DNA from: Castor canadensis
Taxonomy: Eukaryota; Chordata; Mammalia; Rodentia; Castoridae
DNA: 64,000 nucleotides
Direction of reading: 5' to 3'
Assembly: GCF_047511655.1 (NCBI RefSeq)
Contig: NC_133405.1
Coordinates: 91,237,046-91,301,045, forward strand
The notes under the pieces were generated by a model. The model was not told where the DNA came from, ran no database searches, and worked only from the letters and a program-made list of their open reading frames with translations. Below, one piece after another: positions 1 to 12,480 of this stretch (positions are counted from its first letter, which is position 1; each line of letters starts with the position of its first letter). The position numbers and the translations under genes are program-made.

Positions 1-1500
1 CAGCCTCTTCAACAAATGGTGTTGGGAAAAGTGGTTATCTGCCTGCAGAAAACCGAAACTAGATCCATGGCTACCACCCTGTACTAGTATCAACTCAAAG
101 TGGATTAAGGACCTTAATATCAGACCCAAAACTCTAAAGCTAGTACAGGAAAGAGCAGGGAATGCTCTGGAGGCAATAGATATAGGCCAGGACTTCCTCA
201 GTAGAATTCCAGCAGTCCAGCAACTAAGAGATAGAATGGACAAATGGGACTACAAGAAATTAAAAAGCTTCTGTGCAACAAAAGAAATGGTCTCTAAACT
301 GAAGAGACCACCCACAGAGTGGGAGAAAATATTTGCTAGTTATACATCAAAGTACTGATAAGCAAAATATACAGGGAGCTCAAACACTAAACTCCCCCAA
401 TATCAATGAACTAATAAAGAAATGGGCAACTGAACTAAACAGAATTTTTTCAAAGGAAGAAATCCAAATGGCAAAAACACATGAAAAAATGCTCACCATT
501 ACTGGCCATGAAGGAAATGCAAATCAAAACCACGCTAAGGTTCCACCTCACTCCTGTTAGACTAGCTATCATCAAAAACACCACCACCAACAAATGTTGG
601 AGAGGATGCGAGGAAAAAGGAACCCTCATGTACTGCTGGTAGGAATGTCAGCTAGTACAACCACTTTGGGAAGTAATATGGAGGCTTCTTAAAAAACTAA
701 ACATAGATCTGCCATATGATCCAGCAATACCACTCCTGGGGATCTACCCAAAGGAATGCTACTCAGGTTATTCCAAAGGCACCTGCATACCCATGTTTAT
801 TTCAGCACTATTCACAATAACCAAGTTATGGAAACAACCAAGATGCCCCACTACCCACGAATGGATTGAGAAAACATGATATTTATACACAATGGAATTT
901 TACTCAGCCACAAAGAAAAATGAAATTTTGTCATTTGCAAGTAAATGGATGGAACTGGAGAACATCATCTGATGCGAAGTTAGCCAGGCTCAGAAAGCCA
1001 AAAATCATATGTTCTCCCTCATATGCAGATTATAAACCTAAAACAAATGCAGTAATATTACTCCACATGCTAAGGGGAGAATGTGTACAAGAGGAATAGG
1101 GAAAGGGAAGGAAACCTAAAACTTGAAACTGTTTGATGTGCCCACTGTACAGGAGCTAATAAAGTAATCTTAAACTGACAGTGGCCACTATGGGAAGGGG
1201 ACGGGGAAGTAGTGAAGAGGTCTGGTAGAGATGAACCAATTTGGGTTGTAATACAAATGTGCATGGAAGCAATGCTAGAAATTTCTCTGCATAGCTATCT
1301 TTATCTCAAACTAGCAAAAATGCCACATCTTTCTTATTATCTCCTATGTTCTCTCTTCAACAGAATTGGAGAAGAGGGCAGAACAGGTTCTGCCTGGAAG
1401 CAAGGAGGGTAGAGAGAGAGGAGGAGGGGAGCAGGGGACAGAGGGGAGAGATGGCCCAAACAATGTATACACATGAATAAATGAATAAACAGTAAAAAAA
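1..1500 (+). mobile_element. L1 3' end: ORF2 C-terminus and 3' UTR, 5' side outside window
   Basis: The first bases fall inside the L1 ORF2 C-terminal region. Recognisable frames encode [20 protein letters not shown] and the [12 protein letters not shown] region, broken by frameshifts. A 3' UTR follows, ending in the cacatgaataaatgaataaa signal near 1488. The remaining ORF2 lacks reverse-transcriptase motifs, so the fragment is non-autonomous. Confidence 0.9.
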
Positions 1501-1555
1501 GTTTTTTAAAAAACAGGCAACAAAATTTAGACCTTGTATTAGATAGACTTTGTAT

Positions 1556-1995
1556 CACTTTGACAGCATGCCTGACAGAAACAACTTAAGGAAGAAAAGA
1601 TTTATTTGGGCTCATGGTTGCAGAGGGTTCAGCCTATGGTTGCTTGGCCCTATGCGCTTTAGCAGAACATCTTGGGAACAGAAGCATGTAGCAGAGAAGG
1701 TCTTTACCTCATTGTGGACAAGAAAGCAGGGAGAGGGCAATAGAAGAAGGGGCAGGGTAGGATACAGTTCCAAGGACATACCCCCAGTGATCTACTTCCT
1801 CCAACTAGGCCCCACCTCCTACCATTTACCACCTCCCAATAATGCCACCATATTATGAATCCATGAAAAGATTAATTCATTCATTAGATCAGAACCTTCA
1901 TATCTGGAAACACCATTACAGATACAACCAGAGGTGTACTTTACTAATCTAGGCACTTTTTAATCCAACCAAGTTGACAATCAAAATTACGCATC
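1556..1995 (+). mobile_element. Ancient MaLR-like LTR relic
   Basis: Hallmarks include gaagaaaagatttatttggg, then ccccacctcctaccatt, cctcccaataatgcc and a terminal ccaagttgacaatcaaaatt. These resemble MaLR (MST/ORR-type) LTRs. A partial relative starts at 60995. The family call is from memory. Confidence 0.5.
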
Positions 1996-2135
1996 ACAGA
2001 TCCATTAGATCATTGGATATTATAAAAATTCTTGAATACTCAAAACTAGATGCTGTTGAATGCAAAGGCAATCATTTTGCAGAAGTTGTGGCTAAAATGC
2101 AGCTCAAAAATTGATCTCTAAATGACTTTGACAGA

Positions 2136-2480
2136 TTTCAATGTTACTCCATTACCCTCTTCAATTACCCTCTCCCTCTTGCTGGTACCCTCCCCAGAAT
2201 ATGATCTGTTTTACATTCTTGTCCTTCATTATTTATTTAAGTGTCTGTTCATCGTTTGGTGGGGTTTTGCCTTGGTATTTTATTTATAAATATCACTTTA
2301 ATCAGTCTAACCCCTTTTTTACTCTCCCTTACGTTTTCCCACTACCTTGTATAATTCAACAGTGGAGGAAGGAGAAGAAGGAGAATAATGGAGAGGATTA
2401 ACCAAATCAGTGTACATTATACACATACATGAAAATGTCACAACAAAACCTCCTGTACAACTATTATACACTAATTAAAA
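2136..2480. mobile_element. Twin-primed L1 3' fragment (inverted 5' half)
   Basis: Positions 2136-2360 match L1 3' UTR read on the minus strand (same blocks as 44240-44440). From about 2361 the sequence is the L1 tail on the plus strand (ggagaataatggagaggatt, tgtcacaac, cctcctgtacaactatt). Opposite orientations meeting in one short insertion are the hallmark of twin priming. Confidence 0.75.
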
Positions 2481-3436
2481 TGTTTTAAAAAATCTATCTC
2501 AGATCTAAAGGACAAACTAGAATTTCTCTTGTCCACAGATGCCCCATTCAAAATATTGTTTTAAAAAAGCACAAGAGAGGACCCCTGAAAAGGAGTTACA
2601 AATATGGAAGAGTAGAGGGGGAACTTCCTCTTATGAAGCTAGTTCATGATATGAACCAAGTAACAGACCAATTCTCTTTACACGAATTACTCTTCTTACA
2701 ACATGTTCATGAGTTGGCTCATTGAAGCCTCAATAAAATAATATCCTGGGAAAAACAACATTATTTGAAAAAACATACATTGTTGCTCAAAATGTGTATT
2801 TCTGCTAACTGTGTCTCCTAAACATAATCCTTGAAAGTGACTTCATGGATCACAGGAACACTTGCCTTTGCCCCTAGAGCCTTTTGAGATACAACAATTA
2901 GACTTTGCCCAGCTGCCACCATCTCTGGGATAAAATATGTTTCAGTAATGATTTGCATGTTTTCTTATTGAATTGAATCATTTCCATGCTAGAGAACCAC
3001 AGCCCAAATGGTAGGTAAAGTCCTACTAGGAAAGATTGTTCCCTCCTAGAAAGCTTTTCATTGTCTAAATAATTTTGTCAATTTGTAATGTATGACCAAT
3101 TTTCCAACACATTCATTGTGCTATCCTCAGTCCTCTGGATTACTAGAATGCACAACTGGAACAATGAAGACCCAAGTGGCAAAACTGACAGAGGTTTCCA
3201 AACTTTCCAGACCAAAGTATTTTCTGTTGGTTTTGCTCAACCTTTATTCTATCCAATTCAGAAAGCACCAACTTTCTGTCTGTGAAATAATAACAACGAG
3301 GCTCATTTGCCTAAATGGAGCCAGTTCTCTGCAAGGTAGATATTCTTCACCATTGTCAAAAATTTTATTAAACTTCTTGCAAAAGTTCAAAGTTAAGTAA
3401 GGACTCTGAACAGCAAGATCCTGGGAAATGAAGATA
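2481..3436. other. Unannotated interval
   Basis: No gene or recognisable element. The short open frames at 3088-3400 overlap one another and show no family resemblance. Confidence 0.4.
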
Positions 3437-3565
3437 TTAAAGATCATGGTAAATGGAGGAGATGAACCAAACTGGGGCACATTATCTGCATATATGGAAA
3501 TGTCACAATGAAGCCTCCTATACAACTATTATTTACTAATAAAAACATTTTTTAAAGATCATGGT
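3437..3565 (+). mobile_element. 101-bp L1 3' tail with 14-bp target-site duplication
   Basis: The 14-bp ttaaagatcatggt occurs at 3437-3450 and 3552-3565, flanking an L1 tail (gatgaaccaaactggggcac, then cctcctatacaactatt and taataaaaac). This is an extreme 5' truncation by target-primed reverse transcription. Confidence 0.92.
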
Positions 3566-3628
3566 CTTCAACCTGATGATTTTTTTATTGAAAGTGACAT
3601 TAAATAAAGGACTCCCTCCAACCTTATT

Positions 3629-3753
3629 TGAAGGGACCCTTTTTTTGTCTTTTTTTATTTGGCAGAACTGGGATTTGAATGTAGGGCCTCGGTACTTGCT
3701 AGGCAGGCACCTTACCACTTGAGCCATACTCCTAAGCCCTGAAGAGACCCTTT
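3629..3753 (-). repeat. ID-type SINE with near-perfect target-site duplication
   Basis: The tRNA-derived body spans 3643-3739 on the minus strand (reversed boxes tgggatttgaatg and gcaccttaccacttgagcca). It is flanked by tgaagggacccttt and tgaagagacccttt, one mismatch apart. Confidence 0.88.
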
Positions 3754-4094
3754 CTGGTACTGTTAATCAATTCTTGTAAAGCAAAATTAAAGACCTGGAT
3801 TTGTATTTATATTTCTAATTTTAAAAAGGTATCTCTTTTGAAGTGAAAACTTTCAACTAAAATTAACTTGCAACCCTGTTCTACATGTTCAAGGCTAGGG
3901 CAAGAAACAGACAAAATCACAGATGGTTGTCTATTCCCAACAACCAGATCAGGCAGATATATACTTTATGCCTCAGACTGCTGAGAATTTTTTGATTTTT
4001 TTCTAACTTAGAGAATACTTCTCTTAGGTCTTTTACAAACTGAGGAACTTGTCAACTGGTCTCATTTTCTTCACTCTATAGCTCATGAGCTATA
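3754..4094. other. Unannotated interval
   Basis: No gene or recognisable repeat. Confidence 0.4.
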
Positions 4095-4236
4095 AGTGGT
4101 GCAGGGAGGGAGGCTGAGGGGAAGAAATAGTGGGGGTGAGATAACCAATGTATAATATAAGCCTATTTGGAATTGTCACAATGAATCCCTCCTGTACAAT
4201 GAATAGATCTTAATAAAATATTTTTTAATTTTACAG
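4095..4236 (+). mobile_element. L1 3' tail fragment
   Basis: G-rich 3' UTR, then ataaccaatgtataatataa, the block ggaattgtcacaatgaatcc and ctcctgtacaatgaatag, ending in cttaataaaatatt. Confidence 0.75.
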
Positions 4237-4504
4237 AAAATGACCAACTCTCAGACTGAAAAATCTAGGTAATACTGCCTTTTATTCACTTCCTAAATCC
4301 ATAGTGTATTTACAAACAGCCTGTTATACCCAGACAGATCTCCATTATCCCAAACCTTTATGTTTTAATTACCAGAAGTCTAGCTTTGACCAGGGTGTCT
4401 ATGCTGTGGTACTGCAAAACTAATAAAACTAGTGTTTCATGGGCTATCCTAAACACCAACCTCTGGTTTCAAACCATTATCGATTTGTGCCAACCAATAA
4501 CTTT

Positions 4505-4588
4505 TGTGTGGCCGTACTGGGATTTGAACTCAGGACCTCATGCTTGCTAAGCCGGTGCTCTACTACTTGAGCCACATCCTCAGCCACA
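4505..4588 (-). repeat. ID-type SINE
   Basis: Reversed ID body: gtactgggatttgaactcag, then ctctactacttgagccacat and cctcagcc. Confidence 0.88.
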
Positions 4589-4595
4589 ACTAATC

Positions 4596-4692
4596 AATCT
4601 TTAAGCTTCAGGGAGGAGGTGACCCAAATAACATATATATACATATAAGTAAATGTAAAAATGGTAAAAATTAAAAAAATCTTTAAGCTTCA
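4596..4692 (+). mobile_element. 67-bp L1 3' tail with perfect 15-bp target-site duplication
   Basis: The 15-bp aatctttaagcttca is repeated exactly at 4596-4610 and 4678-4692. Between them lies only an L1 tail remnant (gggaggaggtgacccaaata then acatatatat and an A-rich end). Confidence 0.88.
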
Positions 4693-6304
4693 ACAATACA
4701 TCTAACCAGTTATGTGCCTCCTTTCATTATGTTTTTCTGTCAATTTTGTAAAACTCACCCCTGAGATGATGAATGCGTGGACTCATGACATATGAGAGAA
4801 CAATGTCTTTTAGGATGCCTAACTATACCTTTCACAATTTTCCAGTGCAAGGTTCTCTTCAACATAATAGTCTCAGAAGAAGACTATCCAGATGAAGACC
4901 CTTCTAAATATGAAGATAATAGTTGTGGGAAGTCCCAGGTATCTGAATTTCCTGGGGGAGTTAACCCAAGCAATCTGGCAAGAATGGCAGAATGCAGGCA
5001 TAAATGGCTAGAAATTGGCCTCATTTGGAATTAAAACATGACTAGAAATTTCTCTTGAACCAGTAATAGAATTTCTAGATTTGCTGCCAGAGTTATTAGG
5101 GTCCAAGAAAGATTTTTTGACTGTGTATCTCTTGATAACTGTATAACCTTAAAATTATTTCCTAGTTACCCATGGTGGGGGATTGTGCTAAAATCAATAC
5201 TTCATGCTATACATGGATAAATACTTCTCACATCAAGCTTGAAACTAAGTTATTTGAGCTTGCCAAATCTGTAAAGGGTCACTCCAACTTTTCTAGTCTA
5301 GTTTGAATTGAAGTTTTCTGACATCTTCAGTTGGTTGCTCTCAGGAATAAGTGTCTTTTTCAGATGTGGATTCCAGGTTTTACTAATGATAATTACCCTA
5401 ATTTGTATATTTTTGGCCTTTTAAAATTATCTTTTGTCTCTCTCTCCATGCATAAAAACAATAGGGAAAACAAATTATGGTGCCCAATGATTGCACATGA
5501 TTCATAAATTTACTGCACTTTCATAATTAAGTCCCCTTGTACTCATGAGACTGTGTTGATTCAGCCCCAGCCTCATAACTATGACCTCTTTCCTTCCTAC
5601 ATGGGACATGACTACCTAAGAATAAGCATTCCTACCAACTTGGAGCATTCAGCAGTTAGCCCTTGAGACTCATCAGTTCATCAATGCAAAATATTTTCAA
5701 AGAAAAGGCAAACTGAGAAAGAATTTAAAATGTCACACACATAAAAATGAAGTCAAAAATTCTCTAACCTGGGAAAATACGAGGCATAAGACTACAGTCA
5801 CCTAGATTATTCTGACCTAACATAGCAGGTTTCTGCAGACTTCCTGAAGCCATACAAACAATAAATAGCACTATTAAAAGCATTTCCCTTCTTACCACAA
5901 TTCTTAAATAGAATGTGTAATACATGTGATTGACCACCAATCAATGTCCCATGCTGTTCTTGTCAATCAATGAAATTTTAACAGCCAGTTTGTTATAACC
6001 TGTTTGTGTTGTTGTTGTTGTTTTGTTTTTTAACTAGAAAATCTCAGAACCGTTGGACACCATTTTGGGAGCACTAATTCTAGGAATCTAGAATTTGTCT
6101 CTCCTTGTGACCATCTTCATTTTAATTTGAACAGATTCTTTGTTCTTATGCACAGTGTGAATAAACTCTCCTTTTGGATTGAATATTCCCAAAATTTTGA
6201 GTTTTGGGAGTCATAGAAATGGATAATCCATATTACAGGGGTTGACCTATCAGGGTCCATGTTGCTAGTTGACACAATCTATACTAAATATCATGTGACA
6301 TATA
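4693..6304. other. Unannotated AT-rich interval
   Basis: No gene or recognisable transposon. It contains a short TTG/poly-T run at about 6007-6032. The 80-codon open frame at 4792-5034 resembles nothing I know. Confidence 0.4.
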
Positions 6305-6895
6305 TGGCAGGCTAAATAATAGCCCTCAAAAGATATCCAGGACTAATATCTGGAACCTGTGAATTCCAATTTATATGATAAGAAAGAATTTGCAGTACAG
6401 ATTAAAGGTTTTAAGAGGAGAAGATTTTCCTGGATTAATCAGATTGATCCTAAATATAATATATAATACATACATATTATAATATAATAGGATATGTAAA
6501 TAGATGATATGTAAGTATATATAATATATGATATATACAACATTAAATAATACAATCACAAGTATTCTTCCAAGAGAGAGTCAGAGGATATTCGACTACA
6601 GAAGTCAAAGGCAATGTCATAATGAAGCAAGATTCTACACTGCCAGCTTTGGAGATGGCAAAAGGGGTCAAATAATGTAAGGAATACAATTCTCCAAGCA
6701 AGAAAAGTCAAATAAACAGGTTCTCCTTTATAATGTCTGGGGGAAGACTGGTGTTGTTACTACTTTGATTTTGGCCCAGTGAAATTTATTTTTACCTGTG
6801 ACTTCTACAACAATAAAAGATTAAGTGTACATTGTTTAATACCCCAAGTTTGTAGTAAATTGTTACAGCAGCAATAGGAAATTAATGTAATGTAC
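6305..6895 (+). mobile_element. MLT1-type MaLR LTR with AT-rich expansion
   Basis: Classic MLT1 blocks occur in order: ggctaaataatagccctcaa, atctggaacctgtgaat, tcctggattaatcagat, tttggcccagtgaaattt and the 3' block agtaaattgttacagcagca then ataggaaattaatg. An AT dinucleotide-rich expansion (about 6452-6545) lies inside the LTR. Confidence 0.85.
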
Positions 6896-7324
6896 TTCTC
6901 AATTAAAATCTCCACTTTAGTCTATAAAGGCTTGAACAAACACTAACATAGTTTCTAACATATCAAGGTTGCATCCACAGTATAACCCTAGCTCCCTTCT
7001 AAACGTCTGCCTGAAAAGATTCAACACTGCGAAAAGAATTTATTGTTTGTTCAGGCCAACATCATATTTTGAGAGCCCCAGATAAACTGGAGTTCCAGTA
7101 CCAGACGGGCTACCAACCTTGCTCTAACAGGAAAAGAAAGACATATATGTTTAGAGAATGCCTTTCATAAGATACTTCTTTTCCTTAGTAGATAGCCTAA
7201 TGCCTGTCTAATCCAGGACCAAGGGATTCTTCATGTGGAAAATTGTTTATACTGGCAGATATCCTTGTGGAGCCCATATCCACAGAAGCTTTGCCAACAG
7301 CTTAGAAATCAAACTGCCCATCTC
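6896..7324. other. Unannotated interval
   Basis: No gene or recognisable repeat. Confidence 0.4.
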
Positions 7325-7677
7325 CTCCTGAAATTTTCTGGGGGTTGGTACTGGGGTTTGAACTTAGGGCCTTGCACTTGCTATGCAGCAGACTCTACCA
7401 CTTGAGCCACACATCCAACCCCTTTTGCTATGGCTATTTTTGAGACAGTGTCTCACTTTTTTCCTGAGCCAGCTTAGACTGACATCTTATTTTAGGCTTC
7501 CTGCCATAGCTGAGATGACAGGTGTGCACCACTTTGCCCAGCTATTATTTGAGATGGAGTCTCACAAACATTTTCCCCCAGGGTTGGCCTTGAACTGCAA
7601 TATTTCTGATCTCAGCCTCCTAAGTAGCTAGGGATTATAGACATGAGGCACTGGTACCTGGCTTCTCCTGAAATTTT
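7325..7677 (-). repeat. Tripartite SINE (two B1-like arms plus ID) with 13-bp target-site duplication
   Basis: ctcctgaaatttt occurs at 7325-7337 and 7665-7677. Between them, read on the minus strand, are one 7SL-derived arm (7560-7660), a second (7430-7555) and an ID arm (7340-7420). One duplication pair flanks the whole, so the three parts inserted as a unit. Confidence 0.9.
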
Positions 7678-8616
7678 GAATTAAAGATGCAGAAGCTAGT
7701 ATAATGTTTAATTATATTTAGCAAAGTAAAAATAGACTTCATCCTACTTGTAGAGAGCTCTAATCTTCCTTCTATAGGGAGAAGGCTTATCTGACAGATT
7801 TGTATTGATCTTTATTCTCCTTTTCCCCCATTACTGTAACCACACAAATCAAATCTGTCTACATGTGTAATTTATGTACATTATGTTTGCCAAATTTATA
7901 CTTGAAAAATATTTTCTATTTTCTGATTGGGTGAAGGCAATCATTTTTATAATATTGGGTATGAGTGGGCCACAACATTATGACTAAAAGTTCACCATGA
8001 GGCATAATTCATTCATTCTGAATTTATGAACAGGAAACACTTGGCTTGTAAAATGGAGAAATATTGGGGATAATCACCCCTTCTCTAAATAGGACTTATA
8101 TAATGGATTTCAATCCTTGAGGGGCCCATTTACTTTACATTAGGACATATTATCTATTTAACGAGGGGAGGTGGTCCATGAGGTCTCATTTGACCAAGGA
8201 AGTTTGTAAGTGTAGAATACTTATTTTAATATGCTCATTTAATCAGAGTATTCATGACAACTATGGGATATTTTAGGGCAATAGATACGATCACCATGGG
8301 GAATTTGAGCAAGCAATTGGTGCAGTTGAAGTGAGGCATGCCTAACCATCTTCTATTATATTTTCAAGATTACAGAAATTATCTTGTTTACATTTAGTGA
8401 GAACCCCAGGTATAATTGTAATTTGAGCCTTGATGTAAATTAAAGTCATGGTTTTCCACTTGATACATTTTTCAGCAAATGTTAAAATTATCTCAGAACC
8501 TATATTGCAAAGGTAAAAAAGCCAGTCAGCACTTTTTGTTGTATAAATTATTTTTTCTACATTCTGGATTTAAAATTGGGTTGAAATGGTATACCTCTAC
8601 TTCAGTTGGTTTGGTT
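7678..8616. other. Unannotated AT-rich interval
   Basis: No gene or recognisable repeat. Confidence 0.4.
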
Positions 8617-8790
8617 TTCTTTTATCTCCCTCTTTCTTTCTTTCTCTTTGTTTTTGTTTCTCTTCTCTATTCTCCTCTTTGCACTTCTGCTCTCCTCTCC
8701 ATCCCTCATTCTCCCTCCCTTTCTCTCCCTCTCTTTCTCCCTCTTTCCCTCTCTCTGTCTCTTTTTCCCTCTCCCTCTTTCTTTCTCAGG
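8617..8790. repeat. Polypyrimidine (CT-rich) low-complexity tract
   Basis: Almost pure C/T on the plus strand. It generates Ser/Leu/Phe-rich open frames on one strand and Arg/Glu/Lys-rich ones on the other, which are artefacts. Confidence 0.85.
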
Positions 8791-9254
8791 TGTTTCCCAG
8801 AGAAACAGAATTGATAGGAAGATATTTATTATAAGGATTGGATTACACCAATGTGTAGCTCCACATTCATTTCCTGTTATAGCAGGACTGCTAGACACTC
8901 TGGTACAGGAATACCAACTTATATTCCCATGTAAAACAAAGCAAAATATTGATGGGAAACAAACAGCAAATTATTTTGGCAGCCTTAAGTTTTTCTTCAG
9001 ACAGGCCCTTTGAGATTGCCTAAGGTCATCCTATAGATGAATCTTGAACTGTAAGGAGCTATGTTAGTGTTTGCTCAAGTATATACAGGCCAAAGTTGAG
9101 GCCTAATTGAGAAGATGGCTCAGGGGAGCCTGGCTAGTTTGGTCAAGGATAGAATTTTCGTCAACAAAGAAACTACAACTAATGATTTTGAAAATTCTTA
9201 GCCTCTCTCCACGGTAAAGGGAACTTCAATTAAGAGATTATTTCCAAAAATTCG
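8791..9254. other. Possible old LTR fragment and unannotated flank
   Basis: The block gtttcccagagaaacagaat then ttggat at 8793-8845 resembles the start of an old mammalian interspersed repeat whose family I cannot name with confidence. The rest shows nothing recognisable. Confidence 0.3.
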
Positions 9255-12200
9255 GGTGGGGAGATTCCAAAATGGTGACTACAGGGAGGAAGCAGAAAGC
9301 ATGCTTCCTAAAGTAAAATCTTGGAGAGACGCTGGAGATACACCTTGCAGGAAAAACCACCAAGAAGGGGTAAAACTCCAACACCACCACACTCCCAGCC
9401 TGTGCATAGCATCTCCACTCCACATTAAAGAGAGAAACCAGAAGGGATCTTGGACCACCAGACGCCAGCACCTAACCTGCTTGGGAGAAGCAGACCACCA
9501 GGTGAGCTAAGTGGCATGCGGTACTCCCATAGACAATGCTGGGCCAGATCAGCATAGCCCCCTGGACAGACCAACCCCCACCCAGTGGAAAAAAAAGGAG
9601 AAAAAAACAAACTGAATAATAAACAACAAAAATTAAAAAGACACATAGCAAACAGGGCAGGGCAACCTGAGCACTGAAGGGGGGAGGGGCAATCACTCAT
9701 GGAACTATAAATAAACAAGCCAGCCAGAGAAGGCAGGAGCAGCGGCACCTGCCCAGCAACCAGGAGCGGGAAAGCTTGTAAAAGCAGTGGGGGTAGGAAA
9801 ACTACACAGGAGAAGGGGGAAGGCTGACTTACCACATGAACTGTAAATAAACAAGCTGGCTGGATAATGCGGGTATAGCACCACCTCCCCCAGTGTGCTT
9901 GGAAAGGGGAAAGCTTGTAGCAGTGGTGGTCGCACCCAAGAACTCTAAGTAAACAAAGCCTGAGGGGCTAGGTGACTGTTAAGCTCACTCCTAAGATCTG
10001 CAATCAATAAAGCATCCAGCAACAGCTGGTTGACAGCAGCAGGCAGATGAGCCACAGCCTCAGATAGACATTCACAAAGCTGTCTCCAGATTATATTTTC
10101 TCTTCCTTTGATGAGACAACAACAGAACTACACCTGCATGGTCAAAAACTTACTAAAACTGTATTGCATCTGAACTTGGGACACTTTGTTGTGTTTTGGG
10201 TTTTTTTTTTGCTTTTCTGGTTTTTTTCCTTTTGATGAGACAATGACAGAACTACTTCTGAGACACCATCTCCAGGATTGGAGGCTGAGGGACTAACACC
10301 AAAATTATTAAGACTGAAACTTCACTGCATTTGAACTTGAAGATTTTTTTATTTTATATTTTATTCATTTTTTATTTTATTATTTTTTTAATCATCTCTC
10401 TGTATCTCTAATGCCTGTTTAGTTTACTGTTGATCAGTACACTATCTGTCCCTGTTTATATCTTTGACATGGTTTTTTGTTTGTTTTGTTTTGTTTTACT
10501 TGTTTATTTGTTTTTCCCCCTTTCTTTACCTTCTTTGCTTTCCCTCTACTTACACCCTTCCATTCTAAATATCACCATTGTTATTATTACAAGTTAGAAA
10601 ATACTTAATTGCACACAGTACAGGGACAGTAACAATACCAACAGCAAGGATGGGAAGACAGACAAAAACAGGGAAACCAGTTCTCCACAGCAAAAACTTA
10701 ATACAGGACCCAGAGGGAAATGAACAAAACAGATACTCAGCTCCAGACTCCAAAAAAATGAAGACAAACTATGCAAAAGAACCCAATGAAGTCCACAAGA
10801 ATAATCTGAAAGATGAAATCCTGCAAGTAATCAATGAGAATTGTATAGAGATGATACTGGATATGGTCAAACAAAATGTAAAGGAGACTCTCCAGAAATT
10901 CCAAGACAACAAAAACAGAGAATTTGAGAAAGCACAAGAAAAAATAAAGAAACTATAGAAGCACTGTATAAACACAAAAGTGAAACAAAGAATACAATTA
11001 ATAAAGAGATAAATGAACTGAAGATGAAAACAGACATTAAAGAGGAAATGACTCAGGATATGGAAAACCTCAGAAAAAAGAATGAAACAAAATGGCAAAA
11101 CAAAATGAAAGGCTACTCCAGCAGAATAGAACAGAAGACAGAATCTCAGAATTAGAAGATGAAATGGTAATTAAAGGAAAAACCAAACAACTATTAGTTA
11201 AACAACTCAAGACCTGTGAAAAGAAAATGCAAGAACTCACTGACTCCATCAAAAGACCAAACCTGAGAATCATGGGCATCAAAGAAGGAGAAGAGGTGCA
11301 AGCAAAGGGAATGCATAATATATTCAACAAAATAATAACAGAAAATTTCCCAAATATAGAAAAATCTATGCCCATACAGATGCAAGAGCCTCCAGAACAA
11401 CAAACAGACCACACCAAAATAGAACTACCCCCACGGCACATTATCATTAAAACAAAAAATACAGAGACTCGAGAAAGAACATTCAAGGCTTTAAGAGAGA
11501 AGAATCAAATAAGATACAAAGGTAAACCCATCAAAATCACAGCAGACTTCTCAACAGAAACATTAAAAGCAAGAAGAGCTTGGGGTGAGATCTTCCGGGC
11601 ACTGAATGAAAATAACTTCAACCCTAGGATACTCTACCCAGCAAAACTATCATTCAAAATAGATGGAGCAATAAAAGTATTCCATGATAAGCAGAAACTA
11701 AAACGATATGTGACCACAAAGCCAACACTACAAAAGATTCTTCAAGGGATTCTGCACACAAAAGTGAAACCTAACATAACCATGAAAGGGCAGGGAGCAA
11801 CAAACTACAGGAAAAGAAAAACCAAAAAAGTAGAGAGTAACCTCGATATAGGTACACACAATCAAACCTTCAAACAACTAAGACAACTAAATGACAGGAA
11901 TCACCACATACCTATCAGTACTAACACTTAATGTTAATGGATTAAAAAGGAAGACCCAACAATTTGTTGCTTACATGAGACCCATCTCACCAACAGAAAT
12001 AAGCATAGGCTTAGGATGAAAGGCTAGAAGAAGATTTACCAAGCCAATGGCCCCCAAAAAGGGGCAGGAGTAGCAATACTTATCTCGGACAAACAAGATT
12101 TCAAACGTACATTGATCAAATGAGATAAAGAAGAACATTCCATACTAATAACAGGGGAAATAGACCAAAAGGAAATAAAAATTATCAATCTATATGCACC

Positions 12201-12480
12201 CAATGTCAATGCATCCAATTTCATCAAACATATCCTGAAGAACCTAAAAGCATACATTAACTCCACCACAGTGGTCGTGGGAGACTTTAACACCCCATTA
12301 TCATCAATAGATAGGTCATCCAAACAAAAAATCAATAAAGAAATCCTAGATCAAATGGACCTAGCTGATATCTACAGAACATTCCATCCAACTTCTACAT
12401 AATGTACATTCTTCTCAGCAGCCCATGGGACCTTCTCCAAAATAGATCATATCCTAGGGCACAATTAAGCATCAGCAAAT
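9255..12480 (+). mobile_element. L1 5' portion: 5' UTR, broken ORF1, endonuclease part of ORF2
   Basis: It opens with an L1 5' UTR (gggtggggagattccaaaat). ORF1 starts at ATG 10650 and is carried in three frames in turn (stop at 10956-10958; last segment 11092-11931), so it has at least two frameshifts. The coiled-coil-like part is followed by RRM-like LRIMGIKEGEE and C-terminal DFSTETLKARRAWGEIFRAL blocks. ORF2 begins at ATG 11891, overlapping the ORF1 end by 41 nt. Its endonuclease shows DFNTPLSSIDRSS and KIDHILGH, but with frameshifts and a small deletion. L1 sense sequence stops at about 12480, and the remaining L1 follows inverted. Confidence 0.88.

Noticed and set aside
8479-9013. Ser/Leu/Phe-rich and Arg/Glu-rich open frames
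   Set aside because: Both arise from the polypyrimidine tract and have opposite-strand counterparts of the same composition.
11092-11931. 279-codon frame as a host gene
   Set aside because: It is the L1 ORF1 C-terminal half, with an RRM-like LRIMGIKEGEE block and upstream frameshifts.
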